DNA of 32,460 nt from Deltaproteobacteria bacterium (GTDB lineage: Bacteria; Desulfobacterota; Desulfobulbia; Desulfobulbales; Desulfocapsaceae). Under the pieces are notes generated by a model. The model had not been told where the DNA came from and did not search any database. It saw only the letters and a program-made list of their open reading frames with translations. Numbering within the stretch: position 1 is the first letter of the stretch; each line of letters opens with the position of its first letter. Both the position numbers and the translations under genes were made by a program. Location: assembly GCA_002747825.1 (NCBI GenBank), contig PDQQ01000010.1, forward strand, positions 1 to 32,460, written 5' to 3'. Shown here one piece after another: positions 16,161-26,400 of the stretch.

Positions 16161-17948
16161 TTATGCGCCCTTCTGAGGCTGCATATCTTCTTTTTTGATA
16201 CCTGCGATGATCTCCGGCTTCTTCATCGCATCACGGCGGAAGGGCTCACCAAGTTCCATATTGGTCAGTACTTCAATGAAGGTGGTCTTTCCATCATTCA
16301 TTTGCGCATCAACAGCGGCCTTCAAGGCAGCGGTCAACTCATCCATACTGCGGACCTGAACCCCCTCTACGCCACAAGCCTTGGCTATAGCTGCGTAGGA
16401 GACATTACGGTCAAGCTCTGTTCCAACAAAGTTGTCATTGTACCAAAGTGTCGTATTCCGCTTTTCCGCCCCCCAATGGTAATTTCTGAAAACGACCATG
16501 GTAACAGGAGGCCAACTGTCACGCCCACAAGAAACCATCTCGTTCATAGAGATACCAAAAGCACCATCACCGGCAAAACCAACAACGGGGACATCAGGTT
16601 TTGCTACCTTGGCACCACAAATGGCCGGAAACCCGTAACCACAAGGACCAAACATACCAGGAGCAAGGTATTTCCGCCCTTCTTCAAAGGTTGGATAGGC
16701 TGCACCAAGGGCACAACTGTTACCGATATCACTGGAGATAATCGCATCTTTGGGCAGGGCCTTGACAATGGCTCTCCAGGCCATACGCGAGGTGATCTTG
16801 TCGGGATCAGCCTTCTGCGCACGGGCGTTCCAATCGGTACCAGGATCATCCTTCTCATGATCCATCTTCTCAAGATCAGCTGCCCAATCGGCCTTGATCT
16901 TTGCAATGACCGCCTTTCTTTCTTCACGGTCTGCGTTGCCTGCATCGGCAGAGAGCTGGGCCAAAATTGATTTTGCAACCTTCTTGGAATCACCAACAAT
17001 ACCCACGGCAAGCTTTTTGGTCAGACCAATGCGATCGGCATTGATGTCAACCTGGATTACAGCAGCATTTTCCGGCCAGTAATCCATGCCGTAGCCGGGC
17101 AGGGTTGAGAATGGATTCAAGCGGGTACCGAGTGCCAGAACAACGTCGGCCTTGGAGATCAGCTCCATTGCCGCTCTTGAACCATTGTAGCCGAGGGTTC
17201 CGGTGTGCAGAGGATGGCTGCCCGGAAAAGAGTCGTTATGCTGATAACCACAGGCCACAGGGGCATCGAGACGCTCTGCAAGGGCCTTGGACTCTTCGAT
17301 AGCATTGCCAAGTACAACACCACCGCCGTTCAGGATGACAGGGAATTTTGCCTTCGAGAGCAGCTCCGCGGCCTTGGCAATACCTTCAGCGCTGCCTTCA
17401 GGCAGTTCAAGATCAAAGATGGTTGGCAGCTCAATTTCAATAACCTGGGTCCAGAAATCCCGCGGCACATTGATTTGAGCAGGAGCTGACGCCCGCTTCG
17501 CCTTGATGATAACACGGTTCAGGACCTCGGCAATACGTGACGGATGCAGAACTTCCTCCTGATAGGCAACCATTTTCTCAAAGACCTCCATCTGAGGTAC
17601 TTCTTGAAAACCGCCCTGCCCCATCGTCATATTTGCCGCCTGGGGTGTAACAAGCAGCAAGGGGGTGTGGTTCCAATATGCTGTTTTTACAGGAGTAACA
17701 AAGTTGGTTATTCCCGGCCCGTTCTGGGCAATCATCATGGACACCTTGCCTGATGCACGAGTAAAGCCATCAGCCATCATTCCCGCATTGCCCTCATGGG
17801 CACAATCCCAAAAGGTAATACCCGCCTTGGGAAACAAATCAGATACCGGCATCATTGCCGAACCGATAATACCAAAGGCATGCTCAATCCCATGCATTTG
17901 CAGGACCTTCACAAACGCTTCTTCCGTTGTCATCTTCATTTTAGCCAT
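16161..17948 (-). CDS. xsc: Sulfoacetaldehyde acetyltransferase
   Basis: Xsc is a thiamine-diphosphate enzyme that converts sulfoacetaldehyde and phosphate to acetyl phosphate and sulfite. The 595-residue product has the usual length. The N-terminal Pyr domain has GIIGSAMMPVSDLFP (26-40) and AHEGNAGMMADGFTRA, with Glu52 as the ThDP-activating glutamate. The C-terminal PP domain has AGDGAFGISMNEM and the downstream NYHWGAEKRN, which form the metal and diphosphate site. AAGGAGG precedes the start. In a sulfite reducer the sulfite would feed dissimilatory sulfite reductase and acetyl phosphate would yield ATP; pta, ack and dsr genes are not in the window. Its promoter-operator nearly duplicates that of tpa. 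Confidence 0.93.
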   Translation of the reverse strand: MAKMKMTTEEAFVKVLQMHGIEHAFGIIGSAMMPVSDLFPKAGITFWDCAHEGNAGMMADGFTRASGKVSMMIAQNGPGITNFVTPVKTAYWNHTPLLLVTPQAANMTMGQGGFQEVPQMEVFEKMVAYQEEVLHPSRIAEVLNRVIIKAKRASAPAQINVPRDFWTQVIEIELPTIFDLELPEGSAEGIAKAAELLSKAKFPVILNGGGVVLGNAIEESKALAERLDAPVACGYQHNDSFPGSHPLHTGTLGYNGSRAAMELISKADVVLALGTRLNPFSTLPGYGMDYWPENAAVIQVDINADRIGLTKKLAVGIVGDSKKVAKSILAQLSADAGNADREERKAVIAKIKADWAADLEKMDHEKDDPGTDWNARAQKADPDKITSRMAWRAIVKALPKDAIISSDIGNSCALGAAYPTFEEGRKYLAPGMFGPCGYGFPAICGAKVAKPDVPVVGFAGDGAFGISMNEMVSCGRDSWPPVTMVVFRNYHWGAEKRNTTLWYNDNFVGTELDRNVSYAAIAKACGVEGVQVRSMDELTAALKAAVDAQMNDGKTTFIEVLTNMELGEPFRRDAMKKPEIIAGIKKEDMQPQKGA

Positions 17949-18032
17949 TTCAAGCCTCCTTATTATTACATCCTACAAGTACGATACATACCGTCATTTT
18001 GAAGCGCAAAAAAATACAAATGCGCCCCGCTT

Positions 18033-18067
18033 AGTGTCTGATACACCAGATACCAGAAGCCTGTCAA
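18033..18067 (-). promoter_or_regulatory. xsc promoter with overlapping operator
   Basis: On the minus strand TTGACA (18067-18062) and TGTATC (18045-18040) are spaced by 16 bases. GTGTCTGATACACCAGATAC on the plus strand (18034-18053) contains TCTG-N6-CAGA symmetry and covers the -10 box. The block matches the tpa promoter at 26 of 35 bases. A separate GTACGATACAT element lies in the leader at 17979-17989, near the ribosome binding site. Confidence 0.75.
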
Positions 18068-18490
18068 TATAAAAGTCTCCGCCTCAAGATTCCAGTATCA
18101 GCCAAAACAAAAGAAAAATAAATAGTTACAAAAAGTTACCAGCAAGAGGCCAATAATCCGGTGAAATTCCAAAACCTCTGTGAACTCGTCTCCAAGAAGC
18201 GGCAGAGTTCGCTCAACAACCTCTCAAACACCTTATCATTTTTCACTGTTTGAGAAACAAAAAAGGCCAGATTCTTTTCCCAGCAGATGGAGACGTCCCC
18301 TTGTCAGACCTGTAAAACAGCACCGGACGTTGTACATCAAACAAAACAACGCCACAACTGTATACAACATGCCTGCCAGATCTTCTGCGACTATCTTGAG
18401 AAGACAATTTTTTTGACACTACCAACTGATAAAGGTGTAAGATGGAGACGGACAGAAAAGCAACTCTACAAACGAACACAGGAGCTACCA
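18068..18490 (+). other. Divergent xsc / phnX region with phnX promoter
   Basis: No gene is supportable here. A plus-strand TTGACA at 18413-18418 with TGTAAG (17-base spacer) or TAAGAT (19-base spacer) is the likely phnX promoter, leaving a leader of about 45 nt. I do not see the TCTG-N6-CAGA operator at this promoter, so phnX may not be in the same regulon as xsc. Confidence 0.5.
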
Positions 18491-19321
18491 ATGCAATTCA
18501 AGTACACTCGAAAATACACTGGACCGATACGGCTTGTGGTCTTTGACTGGGCTGGAACAACCGTTGATTTTGGCTGCCAGGCGCCCATTGCCGCCTTCGT
18601 TGAATGTTTTAAGAAAAAAGGTATAGATCTGAGCAAGGAACAGGCCCGCGGCCCAATGGGCATGGAAAAACGTGATCATATCAAGGCCGTTTTCGCCTTG
18701 GCAGAGGTCTCGGCCAGATGGCAGAAAATCTATGGAAAACCAGTCACAGAGCAGGATATTGACACAATATACGAGGATTTTGCAACGCAGCTTATGAAGG
18801 TGTTACCAGCATACTCACAAATACTTCCTGGAGTCGTCGAGGCAACAACCATCCTGCGCGGAATGGGCATCAAAATTGCTGCAACCACCGGTTATTTCAG
18901 AGAAGCGGCGGAGACAGTTGCCGGCAGCGCTGCACAACAGGGCTATATTCCAGACTCTGCTCTCTCTTCAAGCGAGGTTGAAAATGGCCGTCCCGCGCCA
19001 TGGCTTATTTACAAAGCCATGGAGAATTTGAACATTTATCCGGCGGCAGCGGTCATCAACGTCGGAGATACCGTGGTTGATATCGAGTCAGGACTCAATG
19101 CCGGCACCTGGAGCATAGGGGTAGCTGCAACCGGCAACGAGACGGGGCTCAGCGAAGAGGAGCTTACGGCACTTGAACAGGATAAAAAAGAGGCTCTTGT
19201 TCTCTCGGCCCGCAACAAGCTTGCCCGGGCCGGTGCCCATTTCGTCATCGAGACGATGGCCGAGCTCCCCGGCATCGTACAGTATATCAACACCCTGCAG
19301 CAAAAAGGGGAGACACCCTAA
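18491..19321 (+). CDS. phnX: Phosphonoacetaldehyde hydrolase (phosphonatase)
   Basis: From the ATG at 18491, preceded by AGGAGCT, the product is 276 residues; the frame is open further upstream but that part is not homologous. It is a HAD-superfamily enzyme. The first HAD motif is VVFDWAGTTVDFGC with nucleophile Asp19, the PhnX-specific cap lysine that forms the Schiff base is Lys60 in GPMGMEKRDH, TTGYF supplies motif II, NGRPAPWLIY follows, and GDTVVDIESGLNAG carries the acidic metal site. The enzyme cleaves the C-P bond of phosphonoacetaldehyde to acetaldehyde and phosphate. Its usual partner, the aminotransferase PhnW, is absent. Placement beside xsc and convergent with an aldehyde dehydrogenase suggests that the acetaldehyde is oxidised further. 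Confidence 0.9.
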   Translation: MQFKYTRKYTGPIRLVVFDWAGTTVDFGCQAPIAAFVECFKKKGIDLSKEQARGPMGMEKRDHIKAVFALAEVSARWQKIYGKPVTEQDIDTIYEDFATQLMKVLPAYSQILPGVVEATTILRGMGIKIAATTGYFREAAETVAGSAAQQGYIPDSALSSSEVENGRPAPWLIYKAMENLNIYPAAAVINVGDTVVDIESGLNAGTWSIGVAATGNETGLSEEELTALEQDKKEALVLSARNKLARAGAHFVIETMAELPGIVQYINTLQQKGETP

Positions 19322-19640
19322 CCTGGATCTCTTATGCGTGCACAGCGAAAATGCAACAGTGAAGCGGTGTCTGTTTTCCGTTCCACTGCATGATCTCAAT
19401 GTAAATATCGAGATTTTTCAAAAGGAGTCTGCCTTAAAAGGCTACACAAAAAAACCTCCTCTGCCGATGGCAGTTTTTTGGTTAAGCCCTTGCTACAGCA
19501 AGTTGCCTGCAGTACACGCCAGGGCGGTGCCAACCTGCTTTCAAAAACATTCTGATAACAAACCAAGGCAAAAGAGACCTCTCTGGGGGCAGGCCTGAAA
19601 GCACGACAAAGAAGTTTGCCAGGCTTGCCCCGGATAATGT
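19322..19640. other. Convergent gap between phnX and aldehyde dehydrogenase 2
   Basis: No gene is supportable. The only structure I see is the bidirectional terminator at 19461-19479. Confidence 0.5.
19453..19479. terminator. Bidirectional terminator for phnX and aldehyde dehydrogenase 2
   Basis: CTGCC (19461-19465), GAT and GGCAG (19469-19473) are followed by six T on the plus strand, while a run of seven A precedes CCTCCT on the other side and gives a T-tract on the minus strand. It lies 140 nt past phnX and about 160 nt past the dehydrogenase. Confidence 0.75.
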
Positions 19641-21143
19641 CTAACTGTTGCTGGGAAATGAAAAGACGGCTCCCTCGCGAACGGTCGAAGAGGGCCATCG
19701 CTGGGTAATGGTTTTGCGGCGCGTCCAGAATCTGACACCATCGGGACCATACATCGCCAAATCGCCAAATATGGACCGTTTCCAACCACCAAAACAATGG
19801 TAGGCAACCGGAACAGGCAGAGGGACATTCACTCCAACCATTCCAACCTTGATGTTATCGGTAAAGAACCGTGCTGATTCGCCATCTCTGGTGAAGATAC
19901 AGGTACCATTCCCATACTCATGGGCATCAATCAGATCCATTGCCTGCTGCTGGTTTTCAACCCGGACAACCCCCAGCACCGGCCCAAAGATCTCCTCACG
20001 ATAGATCTTCATTTCCGGGGTAACATGGTCAAACAGACAACCACCAAGAAAATAGCCACCCTCGTATCCTTGTACAACCAGATTCCGGCCATCAACAACA
20101 AGGCTTGCTCCTTCTTCAACCCCGGTATTGACGTAGCCGACAACCTTTTCAAAATGTTCCCTGGTGACCAGCGGCCCCATATCGTTGTTATTGTCAACTC
20201 CCGGACCAACCTTCATTGTCCCCAGTGCAGTCTTGAGCCTTTCAATCAACCCATCGGCTGTTGCATCGCCGACTGCCACGACGATAGGCAACGCCATACA
20301 ACGCTCGCCACATGAGCCGTAGGCTGCACCCATGATGGCACTGACCGCATTATCAAGGTCTGCATCCGGCATCACTATAGCGTGATTCTTGGCGCCACCC
20401 AGGGCCTGTACCCGTTTCCCTCCTGCTGAGGCAGTGGTATAGATGTATTCGGCAATAGCCGTCGAACCAACAAAACTCACCGCCTCGATCGCAGGGCTGA
20501 GCAACAGTGTATCCACCGCCTCCTTATCGCCCATAACCAGGTTGAGAACGCCTTCGGGAAGACCAGCCTGTAAGGCGAGCTGGGCCATAAAAACCGATGC
20601 GGAAGGCGTTTTTTCAGACGGTTTCAAGACAAAGGTATTTCCACAGACAACGGCCAGAGGCCACATCCAGAAAGGAACCATTGCAGGAAAATTAAAGGGC
20701 GTAATTCCAGCCACCACCCCAAGGGGCTGAAACTCGCTCCAGGAATCGACTGCGGTACCGACATTTTTCGAATATTCTCCCTTTAACAAATGCGGAGCCC
20801 CACAGGCAAATTCGACATTTTCTATGGCCCTGGTCAACTCACCCAGGGCGTCGTTATGTACCTTGCCATGTTCTTCGGTGATCATTGTGCAGATTGTTTC
20901 ACTGTATTTCTCCAAAAGATTCTTGAGGCGAAACATCACCTGAGCCCGACGAGCCGGTGAGGTCTTTTTCCAGGCGGGCAGAGCTGCCTGAGCCGCATCT
21001 ATAGCCCTTTGCACCGTTGCCTTTGATGCCATGGCAACCCGTTTGCTGATCTCTCCTGTCGCCGGGTTATAGACATCCCCCAAACGACCACCTTCATCTC
21101 TCTCCATCTTGCCATTTATTAAATGACCCACAACTGTATCCAT
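19641..21143 (-). CDS. MmsA/IolA-type (CoA-acylating) aldehyde dehydrogenase 2
   Basis: I take the ATG at 21143, preceded by GGAGAAGG, giving 500 residues; an ATG four codons upstream lacks a ribosome binding site. The product is close to the methylmalonate-semialdehyde dehydrogenase family: GVVAGITPFNFPAMVPFWMW, GNTFVLKPSEKTPSA, SFVGSTAIAEYIY, ALGGAKNHAIVMPDAD and the catalytic Cys282 in GERCMALP, the motif found in IolA/MmsA. The hydrolytic-ALDH glutamate is missing, which supports CoA transfer. Malonate or methylmalonate semialdehyde is the textbook substrate; acetaldehyde from PhnX is the contextual alternative. It is more typical of the family than dehydrogenase 1 and is a distant paralogue of it, not a recent duplicate. 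Confidence 0.85.
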   Translation of the reverse strand: MDTVVGHLINGKMERDEGGRLGDVYNPATGEISKRVAMASKATVQRAIDAAQAALPAWKKTSPARRAQVMFRLKNLLEKYSETICTMITEEHGKVHNDALGELTRAIENVEFACGAPHLLKGEYSKNVGTAVDSWSEFQPLGVVAGITPFNFPAMVPFWMWPLAVVCGNTFVLKPSEKTPSASVFMAQLALQAGLPEGVLNLVMGDKEAVDTLLLSPAIEAVSFVGSTAIAEYIYTTASAGGKRVQALGGAKNHAIVMPDADLDNAVSAIMGAAYGSCGERCMALPIVVAVGDATADGLIERLKTALGTMKVGPGVDNNNDMGPLVTREHFEKVVGYVNTGVEEGASLVVDGRNLVVQGYEGGYFLGGCLFDHVTPEMKIYREEIFGPVLGVVRVENQQQAMDLIDAHEYGNGTCIFTRDGESARFFTDNIKVGMVGVNVPLPVPVAYHCFGGWKRSIFGDLAMYGPDGVRFWTRRKTITQRWPSSTVREGAVFSFPSNS

Positions 21144-21398
21144 ATCCTTCTCCATACATTCGTTACGAGGTCAGAAGAAAAAACACTCTCCGACCAGTGA
21201 AATTCAACAACAAAAGTCTTCAAACACGACCTGATGCAAAACGTTACAGCAAAATTCTATCGAAAAACGAACGGCAGCCAGGCAGAACCCGCCCAAGTGC
21301 CACCCCGGGACGAAACCTTCCCGTTGAAAAGGAGAAACACATACCAGTACAGATTTCAGGGAAACCCTCGCAGCCTCTCGACAGGATGCGGCAACGAG

Positions 21399-23195
21399 TT
21401 ACCATCCAGAGACCGTACCGGCAGGCGGCTCCTGCACATTCTGTTGCTGCAGCTGCAAGAGAAGATCAGGATCAAGAAGGCTCATCTCCTGTTCGACACG
21501 CTCTATATACCCTTTCGCCTTTGGGATAACGGCTGTTTCCGGATATCTGGTAAGAAGATCAAGAAGGGTTTGTCTTGTTTCCACGAGCAGCTGCACCTTT
21601 GTTTGCTGATCGCTGGTATTCAAATATTGCCGAAATAGCTTTGCAGACTTTTTCACCCCATGCTCTGCAGCCAATAGCCTGAGTTCATTGACTTTATTTT
21701 TGGCTTTCGCATCGTACTCGGTTTCAAATAAAGAGCTGAAAACGTCAATAGCCTCTTCATAGCGCTCCCCCTTGGCCAGCAGCATTCCATTATTCCATTT
21801 ATGCTGCAGCTCCTGCATCATTGCCATCTTGTCTGTCTCTTTGAGCACGGCAGCGGAAACCCCCAACTCATTTTTTTTTCGAATCACCCTCAGCTGCATA
21901 TTCGTGTTAAAGGATTCAGCAGAGATCTGCGATAAAAGCTCCAAAGCCTCCTGGTATTTCCCTGCTTCACTGAGGGCATCAACATCCTCCATACGTGAGT
22001 TGAACCATAGGTCAGCCTTTTTTTTCGAGGAATCTCTGATATAGGCGACATTTGTGGCAACAGGAGACTGCGGGTATTTGTTGAGGAACTCATCGGCCAA
22101 CCAAAGCGTCTTGTAACCGTCCTGCGCCGGGGAATAGGCAATATAGTCTTTGAGTAGCGAGAGATAGTCATCGCCCTCACTGCTGCCAACCGGTGGCGTG
22201 TCAAGAAAAGAGAGCTGCGTTGCTGACCAGGAAGACAAACCTTGCATACCCGCTATTTCCGAATCAATCTCTGCGTAGACTGGTTTCGCCGAAGCCCTGT
22301 CTCCAGATATCACATAGAGGTCGGCGAGCTCTCTCTGTATGCCCAGAATATCGACACCCTGAGCCCGAAGATGTTTCAACTGAGAGACGACCTCCTCGTA
22401 GGCCTCGAAGGCTCTATCCAGAGAGTGAAGGGAGACCAGAGCCTTGGCGTACTTAAGCCTTGAAGAAACCGGCATTTCAGCCTGAAGGGCTTGAGGAATC
22501 TGTCTCCAAAGATCTACCAGTTCATCGAAACGTTGATTACGATAGTATTCTGCAACGGCCTCTTCAAACCGACGCACATCCGCAGATGGTTCCACCTTTA
22601 GCTCGGTGCCGCTTGCCGCCTTGTGAGCGGACAGTTGTTGTCCGCACGCCGTTTCCATAAATGCAACATCTGCTGCCTGTAACTGCAGGATCTGGGTAGT
22701 ATTGACAGTATCGAAATCTGGGCTACCGCCATTTTGCACCATATAGGTTTTTACGGCATTATATCCATTCAGTACCTGCTGCAGTTCCTTGAAGCACTGG
22801 ACCATTGCCATAGCCTGTCTTTCATCGAGTGTTCCGGCGGCTGCCTTATCCAACGCCTTCCAGACCTCCAACTTCTGACCATAGGCAAAAATACGCTGAT
22901 TAACGTAGGCCTCTGAGGGGTATTGTATGGAGGTTTCGCCAACGGCCGAAGGCTGCTGCATTTCCCGTTGTATCTCGTCTTTGTCTTGCAGTCCCTCTTT
23001 GCCTCGTATGTCGACAAGGCCAGGTTCGACCGCAGTCTTCGCCCTGTCTGGAACCTGGGCGGACACAGTCAGAGGATTCTTCGATTGCGTTGGCCTTTGC
23101 GGAGGAGGAACAACAGAAGACCTTTTAGGAGAGGAACAACCAGCGAGAACGACAAAACAAAGAACAAAAATAATATATCGATTTACAGGCATCAT
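21399..23195 (-). CDS. Large lipoprotein with helical-repeat character
   Basis: From the ATG at 23195 (GAGAGAG upstream; ATG 23192 equally possible) the product is about 598 residues. It begins with a lipoprotein signal ending LAGC (Cys about 19-20), a proline/serine-rich linker to about residue 60, and then a long alpha-helical region with TPR-like pairs such as YAKALVSLHSLDRAFEAYEEV and WNNGMLLAKGERYEEAIDVF (cited from its start). I recognise no enzyme motif. Such lipoproteins usually scaffold periplasmic complexes; the class A penicillin-binding protein encoded immediately upstream makes a role in peptidoglycan synthesis possible, in the way LpoA assists PBP1A, but homology to LpoA is not shown. 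Confidence 0.75.
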   Translation of the reverse strand: MMPVNRYIIFVLCFVVLAGCSSPKRSSVVPPPQRPTQSKNPLTVSAQVPDRAKTAVEPGLVDIRGKEGLQDKDEIQREMQQPSAVGETSIQYPSEAYVNQRIFAYGQKLEVWKALDKAAAGTLDERQAMAMVQCFKELQQVLNGYNAVKTYMVQNGGSPDFDTVNTTQILQLQAADVAFMETACGQQLSAHKAASGTELKVEPSADVRRFEEAVAEYYRNQRFDELVDLWRQIPQALQAEMPVSSRLKYAKALVSLHSLDRAFEAYEEVVSQLKHLRAQGVDILGIQRELADLYVISGDRASAKPVYAEIDSEIAGMQGLSSWSATQLSFLDTPPVGSSEGDDYLSLLKDYIAYSPAQDGYKTLWLADEFLNKYPQSPVATNVAYIRDSSKKKADLWFNSRMEDVDALSEAGKYQEALELLSQISAESFNTNMQLRVIRKKNELGVSAAVLKETDKMAMMQELQHKWNNGMLLAKGERYEEAIDVFSSLFETEYDAKAKNKVNELRLLAAEHGVKKSAKLFRQYLNTSDQQTKVQLLVETRQTLLDLLTRYPETAVIPKAKGYIERVEQEMSLLDPDLLLQLQQQNVQEPPAGTVSGW

Positions 23196-23414
23196 AGCTC
23201 TCTCAAAACAGAAGAAAAAGGAACAACCTTCAAGATTAGGGTTCAAAAAATCAGCAAGGCTTTCGGCGTTACGCAGGCCGCTCATTGCTGCACCGGGCCT
23301 TATGCAAAGCAACCCCTCTCAGCCATCAGCAGTGCAATATACCACCGAAGCCGACGAAACGCACCAAAGGAATTGGCAGAAAAATTATTTTTTTAAATCA
23401 ATATGTTAAAAAAC

Positions 23415-23450
23415 ACCCAAAGCCCACAATGCACGTATTGGGCTTTGGGT
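23415..23450 (-). terminator. Terminator of the penicillin-binding protein gene
   Basis: ACCCAAAGCCCA (23415-23426) and TGGGCTTTGGGT (23439-23450) form a 12-bp perfect stem, followed on the minus strand by GTTTTTT, 29 nt past the stop. It separates this gene from the downstream lipoprotein, which therefore needs its own promoter in 23196-23414; I could not locate one with confidence. Confidence 0.9.
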
Positions 23451-23478
23451 AAGACCGCTTAAAAGCGATACGGCAGGC

Positions 23479-26400
23479 TTAAGGCTGAACAGGGTTTTTC
23501 TCGGCAGGACCAAGCCGCCAAAAAGGCGAAAAGCTTCTCTCTGGAATAAGAAGACCAGAGAGGCTTTTCTTGCCAAAGGTCATTATCGAAGGGACGCCTC
23601 TGGAGAGCTCGTCCACCATCTGCAGAGGCTGTGTTACAACACCGCTGCCGGCATCAACACCGACATTTATTTGTCCGAGAACACTACGCTTTATGCTGAG
23701 ACCATAAAATGAGAGATCAACAGGATCCAACCTCTCTGAATATCCCTGGCCATCAAGAAGAACGTTGACAATCGCAGCCCAGGTCGGCAGCGCACCTGCC
23801 GCACCCGTGATATGGCTGCTATTGCGGCGCATACTGGTGTTGTCATCAAAACCCACATAGGTGCCGATGGCAAAACCATCTTCCAGAGTCATAGAGATAC
23901 CATCCGCGCCGATCTGCGGGAGATAACCGATAAAAGCAGCGTTGGTATAATTATTTGCCGTTCCGGTCTTGCCGAGCAGAGGCACCTCAAGCGTCAGAAG
24001 CTCTTCTTCTCCTTCCTCCGCCTTTACCGCATCTTCTGTGGCCGGCAGATGAACAATCTGCTTGGCCCGGCGGCCTGTGCCAAATTTCATGATATTTTCG
24101 AGAATAGATCCTACGGCAAGCCGTGTTTTTTTATCGACAACGATCTTCCGATTGCCCGTATTCTGATACAGAACCCGTCCGTCTGCCGATTCAATACGGT
24201 CAATAATAGCGAGGACGTCGCCCCCCTCGTCTTCTGTTCCTGCAGAAAAGCTGGTAACCTCCCCAGTTACCAGTCCTTCATAGAGGCGTACAGCTTCAAG
24301 CAGTGTTACAACATTCGACCCCAGAGGAAAGGACAAGACAGGCTCGAGCTTACTGTTTACGCCCAGCTCCTGACACAGGGCTCTGAGATAAAAAAGCCCT
24401 ACAGTTAAACGGAAATCTGGAATTTTTGCCAATGTATCAAAGGCATAGGGCTGGGCCTTGAGTAATTTTTCATATTCGTGTTCAAGCTGGCCTCTGACCA
24501 ACTCAAGGGTCGCCGCACTCAGGTTATTGTTGATCCGCACCCCCTGCCAAAACCTCTGCCGGCCCTCGGGCTGCATCCTCTCCAACCAGCTGAGAAGACC
24601 AGGATAATTTACAGGGACCATATTTTCCTGGTGTGAAGGTCTCCTCTGAAAGGAAAAGGTATTGGAGATCGTATTGACATACAGAGAACAGCCCGACGCG
24701 GAAGGAGTAATACGCCTGAGATCGGGGAAAGGATCGCCGACAAGCCCTTCTATCTGCTGTTTCAGCACCTTGAATTCCGGCAACAGGCCTTGCTCAAGCA
24801 GATAGCTGTCCTGCAGCAGGGAAAGACGCAGCTGGTACTCATTGATACGCGCCTGCTGCGCCTGCGCACTCCTTTTTTCTTTTGCCAGAAGGCCTTTAAT
24901 CTTTTCCTTGAAGAGAGCAAAGTTTTGCCCATAATGCAGTTCTCGCAGTCGTTTGTACTCTTCCATCCGATCCTCAAAGATAAAATCGGTCTCCAAGGTG
25001 CTGACGGCTTGATAAAAAGCGGCCTCACGCAGGACATCCCTGTTGACCAGGATGCCGTACCGATCGCGGATCCTCGCTGAATATACGCTGTATGGCTCCC
25101 TCTCACCATCGATACGCCTCGGTGCCAGACCAACATGCTCTGCGACCTCCCGAAACTGAGGAGCAGAGAGCTTGTCGCAGAGATGGGCCAGCAGCCAGAT
25201 CGAGGCAACGTTTTCCGAATGCACCCCCGCCCAGCTCATCGACACCCGGGAATGCGGACTTTGATGATCTGGCCTCGGGAAATACGGCTGGCCCTGGTAG
25301 ACAAAAAAGCAACGCTCATTGTTGAGCAGATCCGTGCTGTTCCAGCCCAGCTGCAGGGCTGCCGTATAGACAGGGGGTTTAAAGACAGACCCCATTGTCC
25401 TGGGTGAATAGATGGCCCGGTTCAGGAATCTGTTTTCACTGCCTCCAGCGACGCTGCGAATCCGGCCCTGCTGCAACACAAGGGCACCTCCTTGAATCAA
25501 TGGATATTTCTCAAGAGCACAACGGGTCGCGGCACCAGCTCTGCCAACACTTTTCACGCTGGTCCAGACCCTGTCTCCGACTTTGAGCTCTTTCAGAAAT
25601 GCATTGAGATCTCGAGGGGTGGCTTTAGCCCAGCGGTTTTTTGCATAGCGGACAGAGGCAAGAACCATGCGGCTCAGGCCCTCAGCATCTATTATTGCAG
25701 TACCAAGATTTTTATCAAAGGCCACCTCAATCTGCAGATCCTCGGCCTTTCCCTGTATCGCAGTGATGGTAGCGAAAAGAAAGGCTCCTTTTTTCAATTT
25801 ATCATCTCCGGTGTAATCGAGCCCGGACAACTCGTCCTGCACCGCCTCTCGGGAATATCCCCGCAACCTGACATCAAGACGTGAAAGCTCACCTCGAAGG
25901 GCGGCCAGGGTCTTTTCCTGCAACGCCTTGTCAACGGTGGTGATCACCCGGACACCCGCTGTTGCAATATTATCGATATTTTTCGCATACAGTGCCGCCT
26001 GCAGAGCTGGAGAGGAGACAGCCTCTCTCACCAGCTCCATAGGATAATCAAGGGAAAACCCAACACGACCATGTCGAAAAGACAGCCCGCCGGCCAGGGC
26101 CTTGTTATAGGCTCTGGTATCGATCCGGCCGGTTTCCCGCATTTTGCCAAGAACATAGCGCAGACGGATACGACCTCGAGCTTTGGCTTTTTCTACACCC
26201 TCAGGTGTTTTCTGAATAAAAGGATTATAGGCACTCGGCCGTTTGACACTGCCGGCAATAAAGGCACATTCCGCCAGGGTAAGTTGGGAGGGTTTTTTGT
26301 CAAAATAGTACCTGGCCGCAACACCAAGTCCATGGCCAATACCGCTGACATAAAACTGATTCGCATAGAATTCCAGTATCTTCTCTTTCGAGTAGTGGTA

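Noticed and set aside
15999..16970. 323-codon plus-strand ORF opposite xsc
   Set aside because: It is a shadow of xsc; the encoded sequence shows no family motif and starts in non-coding sequence.
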